The notes beneath the pieces were generated by a model that was not told the origin of the DNA, ran no database searches, and saw nothing but the letters and a program-made list of their open reading frames with translations. This document shows positions 8,835-15,989 of a stretch of DNA of 64,000 nucleotides, piece by piece. This DNA comes from Zhenpiania hominis (GTDB lineage Bacteria > Bacillota > Clostridia > Peptostreptococcales > Anaerovoracaceae). Made by a program: the position numbers and the translations under genes. The DNA is taken from contig NZ_JACRYT010000006.1 in assembly GCF_014333425.1 (NCBI RefSeq), forward strand, positions 62,001-126,000. The letters run 5' to 3'. The number at the start of each line of letters is the position of its first letter. Positions within the stretch are counted from its first letter, which is position 1.

Positions 8835-9550
8835 TTCTGGCAGTTGGAGCAGTAGAGCTGTTTTATGAAAAACAGGGAAAGGGGCGCCCTTTGATTCTGC
8901 TCCATGGAAATGGAGAGGATCATCACATCTTCGATGAAAGTGTCGACGCTCTGGCAAAAGAATGGACGGTTTATCGGCCTGATTCCAGAGGGCATGGTCA
9001 GAGCAGTCCGGTTCGGGAGTTCCACTACCAGGATATGGCGGAGGATATTATCAGCATGATAGAAGAGCTGCAGTTGGTCCGGCCGTGTCTTTACGGCTTT
9101 AGCGACGGAGGAATTACCGGTCTTCTTATTGCCGCTCAGAGACCGGATCTGCTGTCCGGTCTTATTATCAGCGGCGCCAATCTGAATCCGAAAGGTTTAA
9201 AAAGGTTTCCGCTATGGATGTACCGCGCTGCCTGGTTTTTCTCCCGCTCGCCAAAGCTGCGCCTCATGTTGACAGAGCCCAATCTTTCGCAGGAGGATCT
9301 GGCGAGGATTTCCGTTCCGGTCTGGGTGACTGCCGGCCAGCGGGATGTGATCCGAAAGGAGCATACAAAGCGGATCGCGGAGGCGATCCCGGTGAGCGGA
9401 CTGCGAATTGCGCAGGGAGAAAGCCACAGCTCCTATGTTCTCCGAGGCAGTACGTTTCTGCCTATTATTCAGGAAGGTCTCTGCTTTGTGAGGCAGCGCG
9501 AAACTCTACGTTGGCAAAAATCCGCCCATGGGGATCCTGAAGAGAAATGA
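8831..9550 (+). CDS. Cytosolic alpha/beta hydrolase
   Basis: This 239-residue protein has the alpha/beta-hydrolase fold: oxyanion region LILLHGNGEDHH, strand DSRGHGQSS, nucleophile elbow YGFSDGGITG (Ser in G-x-S-x-G), an acid residue in GQRDVI and a C-terminal catalytic His in GESHSSYV. It has no signal peptide. Its ATG overlaps the histidine kinase stop (ATGA), so it may be a target or effector of the two-component system. It is clearly paralogous to the lipoprotein hydrolase at 10329. Its last 28 codons overlap the convergent thioesterase gene by 86 bp; the paralogue ends well before the equivalent point, so the tail may be read-through of a lost stop. Substrate unknown. Confidence 0.85.
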   Translation: MILAVGAVELFYEKQGKGRPLILLHGNGEDHHIFDESVDALAKEWTVYRPDSRGHGQSSPVREFHYQDMAEDIISMIEELQLVRPCLYGFSDGGITGLLIAAQRPDLLSGLIISGANLNPKGLKRFPLWMYRAAWFFSRSPKLRLMLTEPNLSQEDLARISVPVWVTAGQRDVIRKEHTKRIAEAIPVSGLRIAQGESHSSYVLRGSTFLPIIQEGLCFVRQRETLRWQKSAHGDPEEK

Positions 9551-10208
9551 GCCAGATGCCCGGTTCCGGATGATAGCGGACTGGAAGGATGGTATCTTCA
9601 TAACGGGCGCCGGTTTTATATTCAATGCGGCAGGTATGAAATATAAACCCGTTAGGAATATATTCCTGGGCAACGTCCAGATAACGGGCGTTATTCATAT
9701 GATGATTGTGGTCGATATAATAATGGTAAACAGGAGCCGCGGGAAAGATTTTTTCCGGGTTTTCTTTTGGCAGAGAAACTTTGCGTGGGAGATAATGCAT
9801 CCCTTCAAATTTATCATCCGTCGTTATGGTCCGAAGGATTTCCTTGGGCATAATGGTTGAACCGCCCTTGTTCATGTTCACGAAAGCTCCGCCAGCATAG
9901 CTGGAAATCAGAAGCTCCTCTTTGTCATTATAGATCATGGTATTTCGAAATCCGTAAGAAGTACGAAGGTGGTAAATGGATGTCCGTATCAGAAGCCTGT
10001 CTCCATAATGGGCGGGTTTGATAAGATTGATTTGCCTGGAAATAAGGAACATGGTAATATTGTGGGACACAAAGTAGTTTGTCAGCTCTTTTTCACTGTC
10101 CAGTTGAAAACAGCAGCAGTCCTGCATAAAATCGACAGCAGCCGAAAGGCGCATTTCTCCATTTGTGTTCATATGGCTGCTGCCGACAGTTCGTTCGATT
10201 TGATACAT
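9465..10208 (-). CDS. Acyl-ACP thioesterase
   Basis: This 247-residue double-hotdog protein belongs to the bacterial acyl-ACP thioesterases (FatA/FatB-like), which release fatty acids from acyl carrier protein. The start at 10208 is chosen because GGAGG lies 11 nt upstream on the minus strand; the open frame extends further but without a start signal. Landmarks are the N-terminal hotdog with RLSAAVDFMQDCCCFQL and FLISRQINLIKPAHYGD, and the second hotdog with the motif DHNHHMNNARYLDVAQEY. It lies between two related alpha/beta hydrolases on the other strand and overlaps the first by 86 bp tail to tail. Confidence 0.88.
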   Translation of the reverse strand: MYQIERTVGSSHMNTNGEMRLSAAVDFMQDCCCFQLDSEKELTNYFVSHNITMFLISRQINLIKPAHYGDRLLIRTSIYHLRTSYGFRNTMIYNDKEELLISSYAGGAFVNMNKGGSTIMPKEILRTITTDDKFEGMHYLPRKVSLPKENPEKIFPAAPVYHYYIDHNHHMNNARYLDVAQEYIPNGFIFHTCRIEYKTGARYEDTILPVRYHPEPGIWLISLQDPHGRIFANVEFRAASQSRDLPE

Positions 10209-10328
10209 GATAATGATTGCCTCCCTGCCTTTTGGTATATTATTTAGTATACCACAGATGCGGCTCGGGGGATGAAGAACAAAAGACTTTTCGATATAAA
10301 AGACGCTCCACAGGGAAAGGAGTAGGAT

Positions 10329-11084
10329 ATGGGATTTGAAAAAAGAGCTGTCTGCCTGCTGGGGCTGTTTGTGTTGGTTTTCTGTGTGGCGGCAGGATGC
10401 GGACGCCAGCAGGTTCCAGAAGAGCGTTTCATCGAAGTGAACGGAGTTACACTGGCCTATCTGGAAGCCGGGAGTGGCAGGCCACTGATTTTGCTGCACG
10501 GTGGGGGAGGAAACAATCGGGATTTTGAACCGGTAATGGAAGAACTTTCCCAGGATTATAAGGTTTACGCTATCGACAGTCGAGGACATGGAAACAGTAG
10601 CGCAGTAGAAGAATATAATTATCAAGATATGGCAAATGACATGAAAGCCTTTATCAAGGCAAAGAAGCTCGACCATCCGGTTTTATATGGATTCAGCGAT
10701 GGAGGGATCACTGGGCTGCTTCTCGCTTCTCAAGATCCGGATCTGCTTTCGGAGTTAATCATCAGCGGGGCCAACGCAAGTCCCGACGGCCTCCGCTCAG
10801 AGGATCGGAAGGCGATGGAACGAGAATATCGTCTTTCCGGCGATCCGCTTTTGAAAATGGAACTGACCCAGCCTCATCTGACAGAGTCCGATTTACACAG
10901 GATTTCCATTCCCACACTAGTCCTAGCTGGAAGTCGGGACATGATAAAGGAATCTCACACCCGTTTTCTGGCCGCCAATATTCCGGGCAGCCGTCTGGAG
11001 ATCCTAGAAGGAGAGTCCCACTCTAGTTACGTCATGGAAGGCACAAAACTGGCGCGGATTATAAAGGCTTTTCTGAGTGAATAA
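10329..11084 (+). CDS. Alpha/beta hydrolase lipoprotein
   Basis: This 251-residue protein starts with a lipoprotein signal peptide (hydrophobic stretch LLGLFVLVFCVAAGC with lipobox VAAGC, Cys at about residue 24), so the mature enzyme should be anchored on the outer face of the membrane. The hydrolase core repeats that of the 8831 gene almost motif for motif: LILLHGGGGNN, DSRGHGNSS, YGFSDGGITG, AGSRDMI, GESHSSYV. The acquisition of a signal peptide by one of two close paralogues suggests the pair act on the same kind of substrate on the two sides of the membrane. The GGAAAGGAG site ends 5 nt before the ATG. Substrate unknown. Confidence 0.87.
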   Translation: MGFEKRAVCLLGLFVLVFCVAAGCGRQQVPEERFIEVNGVTLAYLEAGSGRPLILLHGGGGNNRDFEPVMEELSQDYKVYAIDSRGHGNSSAVEEYNYQDMANDMKAFIKAKKLDHPVLYGFSDGGITGLLLASQDPDLLSELIISGANASPDGLRSEDRKAMEREYRLSGDPLLKMELTQPHLTESDLHRISIPTLVLAGSRDMIKESHTRFLAANIPGSRLEILEGESHSSYVMEGTKLARIIKAFLSE

Positions 11085-11148
11085 AAAAATGAATGAGATT
11101 TTCCAATTCTGACAAACTAAAGATAGATTTGTTAGGAGTGATGGGACT

Positions 11149-12552
11149 ATGAATCAATATAATCATCTTCTGGAGGAAATGCGGAACAAGCTTCCTCTGG
11201 GAGAAAGCTTTGATGTGATGGAACGGGATCTGAGCATTGGCGGAAAAAATACGACGATGTTTTTTGTAGATGGGCTGACCAAGGGATCCGTCGTACAGCT
11301 TGTTATGTCTTTTCTGCTGGCGATTCCGCCGCAGGCTATGGAACGGGCAAAGACAGCCAAAGAGTTTATTAAATACAACATGCCTTATCTGGACACCTTG
11401 ACGGAGGCGGATGTGGATACAGCGCTAAAGCATCTTTATTCCGGGCTGCTTCCGGTGCTGATCGACGGGTATGATGAAATTATTATTGTGGATATTCGGG
11501 ACTATCCGTCACGGTCGGTGGAAGAGCCTTCCAAGGAAAAGTCTCTGCGGGGAGCAAAAGATGGCTTTACGGAAACCCTGATGACGAATATTGCGTTAAT
11601 CCGGCGAAGGCTTAGAGATAATAATTTAATTTTCAAAGCGTTTGTAGTGGGGAAAACCAGTAAAACAGATGTTTCAATTGCTTATATGAAAGAGAAGGCA
11701 GATGAAAAAATGGTAGAAAAGCTCTCTTTCTATCTGAAAAGCCTCAAACTGGACACGACGACTGTTGGAGAGCAGACCATTGTGGAGGCTCTGGGAAGGA
11801 TGCAGAAATGGAGAAACTGGATGAATCCTTTTCCAAAAGTGCGTTATACTCAGCGGCCGGACGTGGTTTCTGCCCATATTGCGGAGGGAAAAATCGCTAT
11901 TATCATTGATAATTCCCCGACTGTTCTCATTGTACCCGCGGGAATTTTCGATTTTGTACAGGATGTGGATGACTATTATTTTCCTTTTATTACAGGAAAT
12001 TATTTCAGGCTCCTGCGGATTATCAACGCGATCGTAATTTTGTTCCTGACACCAATTTATCTTCTCATCGGACAGGGAGATATTCCGATTCCCATTAATA
12101 TTGATTTCTTTGTACCGGATGAAAATTTCGCTATTTCCTTGTTCTGGCAGTTTATTCTGCTGGAAGTGGCGATCGACGGCCTCAAGCTGGCGTCTCTGAA
12201 TACTCCGGAATCTCTGGGCATGTCACTTTCGGTTATCGGGGCGCTGATTTTAGGGGAGTTTTCCATATCTTCCGGTTGGTTTATTCCACAGACGATTCTC
12301 TGTATGGCGATTGTAGCGCTGGCCAGCTTTACCCAGCCCAGCATTGAACTGGGATATGGCGTGAAATTTATGCGGATTCTGATTCTCATCGGCGCCGCTG
12401 TATGGGGAATCTGGGGCGCGGCTATCGGTCTGGGGATCGGTCTTCTCTGGCTGGTGACGACGAAAACCATCGGTGGCAGCAGTTATCTGTACCCGGTGAT
12501 TCCTTTTAAGTGGAGCGCGCTGAAGAGGCTGATGTTCCGGACGACGAAATAG
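11149..12552 (+). CDS. GerA/SpoVAF-family spore membrane protein
   Basis: This 467-residue protein is of the GerA alpha-subunit / SpoVAF family, found in the inner spore membrane and involved in nutrient germination or dipicolinate release. The N-terminal cytosolic half contains SFDVMERDLSIGGK, FFVDGLTKG and RGAKDGFTETLMTNIALIRRR, the family hallmark. From about residue 285 there are four to six membrane helices (AIVILFLTPIYLLIG, LFWQFILLEVAIDGL, LGMSLSVIGALILGEF, ILILIGAAVWGIWGAAIGLGIG). The overall look, including VDDYYFPFITGN, favours SpoVAF over GerAA, but no spoVA partners or GerB/GerC genes adjoin it. It supports an endospore-forming host. Confidence 0.85.
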   Translation: MNQYNHLLEEMRNKLPLGESFDVMERDLSIGGKNTTMFFVDGLTKGSVVQLVMSFLLAIPPQAMERAKTAKEFIKYNMPYLDTLTEADVDTALKHLYSGLLPVLIDGYDEIIIVDIRDYPSRSVEEPSKEKSLRGAKDGFTETLMTNIALIRRRLRDNNLIFKAFVVGKTSKTDVSIAYMKEKADEKMVEKLSFYLKSLKLDTTTVGEQTIVEALGRMQKWRNWMNPFPKVRYTQRPDVVSAHIAEGKIAIIIDNSPTVLIVPAGIFDFVQDVDDYYFPFITGNYFRLLRIINAIVILFLTPIYLLIGQGDIPIPINIDFFVPDENFAISLFWQFILLEVAIDGLKLASLNTPESLGMSLSVIGALILGEFSISSGWFIPQTILCMAIVALASFTQPSIELGYGVKFMRILILIGAAVWGIWGAAIGLGIGLLWLVTTKTIGGSSYLYPVIPFKWSALKRLMFRTTK

Positions 12553-12995
12553 CAAATGCCGCGCTGGTTGAGACCTTCTATAGGCCGGGACGCGGGCGGG
12601 ATCTGTTGTAGCAGCGGGTGTGGCCATTCCTTTTTTTATGGTGCCGGACATATTTTTTGTATTTTTCTGTTCCCAACTGGCTTGGAAATTATTTGCGGAC
12701 ACATAAAATGTTAAAAATTGGGTTACATTTGAATCGTCTGCGTGGAAACTACCTGTTATTGTAGCTCTGTTACAAACAATTTCGACAATGATTTACAATC
12801 TTCGATAAAAATCGACAAGATTGCAAGTTAGGCTAGGTAAACTTTTTGTTCCCGATTAAAGAAAAAGGGAAATTGGGTACAAAACGGTCTAAGACGGGGA
12901 GTTTCAGGTACGAAAATCAGGGGGAGCGATTGCGCAAATCAGTTGAGTTCCGCTCCTTTTTCCCGTATACTGAAAGGAAAAGGAGGCATAAAGCG
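12553..12995 (+). other. Intergenic region with a possible coding remnant and a hairpin
   Basis: No intact gene is seen in this 443-nt stretch. From about 12575 to 12706 one frame, entered just after a TAG, encodes a hydrophobic peptide (AAGVAIPFFMVPDIFFVFF and a Trp/Lys-rich end) that reads like the C-terminus of a membrane protein, possibly a decayed gene. At 12793-12826 the arms AATCTTCGAT and ATCGACAAGATT form an imperfect hairpin. The last 30 nt hold the AGGAGG site of cbiG. I looked for a cobalamin riboswitch before cbiG and did not find a convincing B12 box. Confidence 0.4.
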
Positions 12996-14042
12996 ATGAA
13001 AATCCGGTTAATTTGTTTTACTTCGTCCGGCGCGGAGGTCTGCGGGCGGATGGTGGAGCTGCTGGCGCGTATGGGACATGTGTGCCAGGGCTATAAAAAA
13101 GGGACTTTTCAGGGAGGAGAAAGCTTTTCAGTGGCAGACGGCAGCTTGAGAGAATGGACGGAAGAATCCTTTTCCTCCCAGGACGCCTTGATTTTTGTAG
13201 GGGCTGTGGGGATTGCGGTGCGGGCTATCGCGCCTTTCGTGAAAAGCAAGACCTCGGACCCAGCCTGTATCGCGGTAGATGAGCAGGGAAACTATGTGAT
13301 CCCGCTGCTGTCCGGTCATATCGGCGGGGCCAACGAGCTGGCGGAGGAACTGGCGCAGGGCCTGGGAGCTCTGGCAGTGATCACAACCGCCACGGATCTG
13401 AACGGGCTGTTCGCGGTGGATCAGTGGGCCAGAGAAAACAGTATGCGCATTTGCGATATGGGACTGGCAAAGCAGATGTCCGCGGATCTTCTGGAAGGGA
13501 AAACCATCGGATACTTTACCTCTTTTCCCATACAGGGAACGCCGCCGAAGGAATTGGCGGAAGGACCGGGAAGCGGCACGGAGCTGGAAATTTCTATCGC
13601 GGCAAGCCCCAGGAGCAGAAAGGCGCTGCAGCTGATTCCACGTTGTGTCGTATTGGGAATCGGATGCAGGAAGGGGACGTCCGCGGAAGCCATTGAATGG
13701 ATGGTGCAGGAGGTATTGCGGGATGGTGGGATTTCTCCATATGCTATGTGCGCGGTAGCGTCCATTGATTTGAAAGCGCAGGAAAAGGGACTTTTGGAAT
13801 TCTGTGAAACCTGGAGGCTTCCCTTTGAAGTGTACAGCGCCCGGGAACTGGAAGCGGTAAGCGGCGACTTCAGCGTCTCCGAGTTTGTAAGCTCCATTAC
13901 CGGGGTGGATAACGTCTGCGAGCGGGCGGCAGTATTGGCCAGCGGAAACGGGCGGCTGATTGTGAAAAAGCACGCGGGAAACGGCGTGACCGTGGCAGCG
14001 GCGGTTCGGGAGCCGGAGCTTGTGTGGCCGGAGGAAAGGTGA
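12996..14042 (+). CDS. cbiG: Cobalt-precorrin-5A hydrolase CbiG
   Basis: This 348-residue protein is CbiG, which opens the lactone of cobalt-precorrin-5A and releases acetaldehyde in anaerobic B12 synthesis. The start at 12996 is chosen from the AGGAGG site about 9 nt upstream; the open frame runs 50 codons further without a plausible start. The central CbiG region is shown by FVGAVGIAVRAIAPFVKSK, PLLSGHIGGANELA and ITTATDLNGLFAVDQWA, and the C-terminal domain by LGIGCRKGTSAEAIE, ASIDLKAQEKGL and SVSEFVSSITGVDNVCERAA. It stands alone: no other cobalamin gene is in the window and both neighbours are unrelated. Confidence 0.93.
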   Translation: MKIRLICFTSSGAEVCGRMVELLARMGHVCQGYKKGTFQGGESFSVADGSLREWTEESFSSQDALIFVGAVGIAVRAIAPFVKSKTSDPACIAVDEQGNYVIPLLSGHIGGANELAEELAQGLGALAVITTATDLNGLFAVDQWARENSMRICDMGLAKQMSADLLEGKTIGYFTSFPIQGTPPKELAEGPGSGTELEISIAASPRSRKALQLIPRCVVLGIGCRKGTSAEAIEWMVQEVLRDGGISPYAMCAVASIDLKAQEKGLLEFCETWRLPFEVYSARELEAVSGDFSVSEFVSSITGVDNVCERAAVLASGNGRLIVKKHAGNGVTVAAAVREPELVWPEER

Positions 14043-14055
14043 GCGATGTTTTTAT

Positions 14056-15027
14056 CTAATCAGGCATATCTCCAAAACCATTGAAATCGCCGGAGTCACT
14101 AAACTCGTCAAAGGCATCACTATCCGTAAATTCCGCATCTAGGGAATCGGTCGAGTCATTATCCCAATCATCACCGAGCTCTTCATCAAAGCTTTCCTCG
14201 TCCGATTCCCATTTGTTTTCATCGAATTCATCAAAATCTAATTCTTCCATATCCTCTGATTCCAGCTCTTCGAAGTCCTCCATATCCTCAAGCTCTTCCA
14301 TGCCTTCCTCATTCCATTCTTCTGTATAGGGCTCTTCATATCCATGCGATTCCGAAACGGCAGTTTCAAAAATATCGGATTCATTACTGTCTTCAAACAG
14401 ATGCTGGGCAAGAAGATAACCCAGGATAAAGCTAAAGAAATCCCTGTCGATCCAGTTTATTTTGGGGCGGTAGTATACTCGTCTTGCCCCTTTCGGATGC
14501 GTTTTCGCGTAAGAGTAATGAAGGGATTTCATATCAAGAGATTGTACCGCATCGCGGGGAAGAGGTTTCCCAACCGCTTTTTCTGCCTGCAGCCGGATAT
14601 ATTCGGGAAATTCTGTGTTATGTTCAGAAAGAGGGAATTTGTCCGGGGATTTCGGAGAGGAATTTCCTGCAGAAAGTTTTAAAACCTGGGATGCGGCAAG
14701 ATCGCTTTCATAAGAGCGAGCCGTAAGGGTAACATCACTGAAGTCGGTAAGTTTATAAGGGGCAGCAATGGTCATGGAATAGCCAGTCAGAATGGATTTG
14801 TGAAAGTTCAGACAAGGGATATCTTTTTCGATGTAGATACCATCCAGTTCAATGCCATGCTGAAAAGCGAGTAACTCTATGCTATTAAAAAGTCTTGCGG
14901 TTTTTCCGCTTTTATTTTCAAATTGAAAGTAAATCAAAATTACGGATTCTCCTTCATCGCTCTTCGTTACAACGTAGCGCAAATAGTCCAGCGAAAAAAA
15001 GCTATCGGAAAGTGTTATCTTATCCAT
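14056..15027 (-). CDS. Uncharacterised protein with DUF5067-like N-terminus and long acidic tail
   Basis: This 323-residue protein has two parts. Residues 1-115 look like the DUF5067 family (immunoglobulin-like; VILIYFQFENKSGKTA, LLAFQHGIELDG, ILTGYSMTIAAPYKL), but without the usual secretion signal. Residues 140-200 contain a possible second domain ending in RPKINWIDRDFFSF. From about residue 225 the sequence is almost entirely Glu, Asp, Ser, Phe and Met (EEGMEELEDMEDFEELESED and similar), strongly acidic and probably disordered. AAGGAG precedes the ATG on the minus strand. It faces the type III CRISPR operon head to head across 200 nt. No function is recognised; the tail could bind cations or basic proteins. 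Confidence 0.7.
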   Translation of the reverse strand: MDKITLSDSFFSLDYLRYVVTKSDEGESVILIYFQFENKSGKTARLFNSIELLAFQHGIELDGIYIEKDIPCLNFHKSILTGYSMTIAAPYKLTDFSDVTLTARSYESDLAASQVLKLSAGNSSPKSPDKFPLSEHNTEFPEYIRLQAEKAVGKPLPRDAVQSLDMKSLHYSYAKTHPKGARRVYYRPKINWIDRDFFSFILGYLLAQHLFEDSNESDIFETAVSESHGYEEPYTEEWNEEGMEELEDMEDFEELESEDMEELDFDEFDENKWESDEESFDEELGDDWDNDSTDSLDAEFTDSDAFDEFSDSGDFNGFGDMPD

Positions 15028-15227
15028 TTCGTTTCTCCTTATAATAACCGGGTAATTGGTAATATTGTTTTCTTTCTCTTAAAGTATACTGTGGAGCGGG
15101 TGGAAGGGCAATAGATATTTGACCAAAACCGCCAAAAGGGTTGAAGTTTCGCTGTGTTTTTCATATACTGTAAGAAAGAAGAGCGGTTGTTCTAATAGAA
15201 AGATATAGAAGGGATGTATCAGAACTT

Positions 15228-15989
15228 ATGTTAAGCCGTGTTATGATAACATTGAAAAAAAGTGATACTGGTTTCACTCATAATATTTCCTCTTTATTTC
15301 AGGGAGCGCTGATGGAGGTAGTACCGGAAACGTATGGAAACCTGCTCCATGAAGATGGGATAAAACCGTACAGCCAAGCGATCTTTAGCGAAAAGGAGCA
15401 TCTTATTTGGACAGTAAATACACTAGATGAGGACAGCAGTAGATATTTGCTGGAGCCATTGCTTTCTAAAGAATTTGATCACATTTATCTGAAACAGAAG
15501 CAGTTAAAATTAGAGATTCTGAAAAAGGAAAAGCTACAGTTGAAATATGAAACATTACTTAAGAATACCTTTTTCTCTAAGTGCGGCAGATACGTTACAG
15601 TTAAATTTAAAACACCAACCGCGTTTAAAAGTGAAGGAAGATACCAGTTTTACCCAACGGTATGGCATATTTTTCGAAGTCTGACCAGTAAGTTTGATCG
15701 GTATTCGATGGAATCTGAAATTGGATTTAAAGAAAATCTGGATGATATTGATAAGTATGTAAATGTTGTAAGATATTCTTTGCACAGTACATATTTTCAC
15801 ATGGAAGGAATCAGAATTCCTGCATTTTTGGGAACAGTTACATTGAAAATTGACGGACCTCAACAGATGGTGAACTTGATCCATTTACTGCTGCGGTTTG
15901 GAGAATTCTCCGGCGTCGGCATAAAATGCGCTATGGGGATGGGAGCAATTGAACTGTTAGAAAAAAAGGAGCAAAAGAAGGATGGATAA
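15228..15989 (+). CDS. cas6: Cas6 endoribonuclease of the type III-A locus
   Basis: This 253-residue Cas6 cuts the long CRISPR transcript within each repeat. The C-terminal ferredoxin-like RAMP domain carries the Gly-rich loop GVGIKCAMGMGAIEL, and the N-terminal domain has the SSLFQGALMEVV segment with a histidine region around residue 20. It is the first gene of the type III-A operon and overlaps cas10 by 8 nt. A second, unrelated-looking Cas6 at 31889 serves the type I-B locus, whose repeats are different. Promoter and ribosome site are weak here (GAAGGGATG some 15 nt before the ATG). Confidence 0.85.
   Translation: MLSRVMITLKKSDTGFTHNISSLFQGALMEVVPETYGNLLHEDGIKPYSQAIFSEKEHLIWTVNTLDEDSSRYLLEPLLSKEFDHIYLKQKQLKLEILKKEKLQLKYETLLKNTFFSKCGRYVTVKFKTPTAFKSEGRYQFYPTVWHIFRSLTSKFDRYSMESEIGFKENLDDIDKYVNVVRYSLHSTYFHMEGIRIPAFLGTVTLKIDGPQQMVNLIHLLLRFGEFSGVGIKCAMGMGAIELLEKKEQKKDG

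Noticed and set aside
12553..12995. Cobalamin riboswitch upstream of cbiG
   Set aside because: No B12 box or matching conserved segments could be found in the leader.
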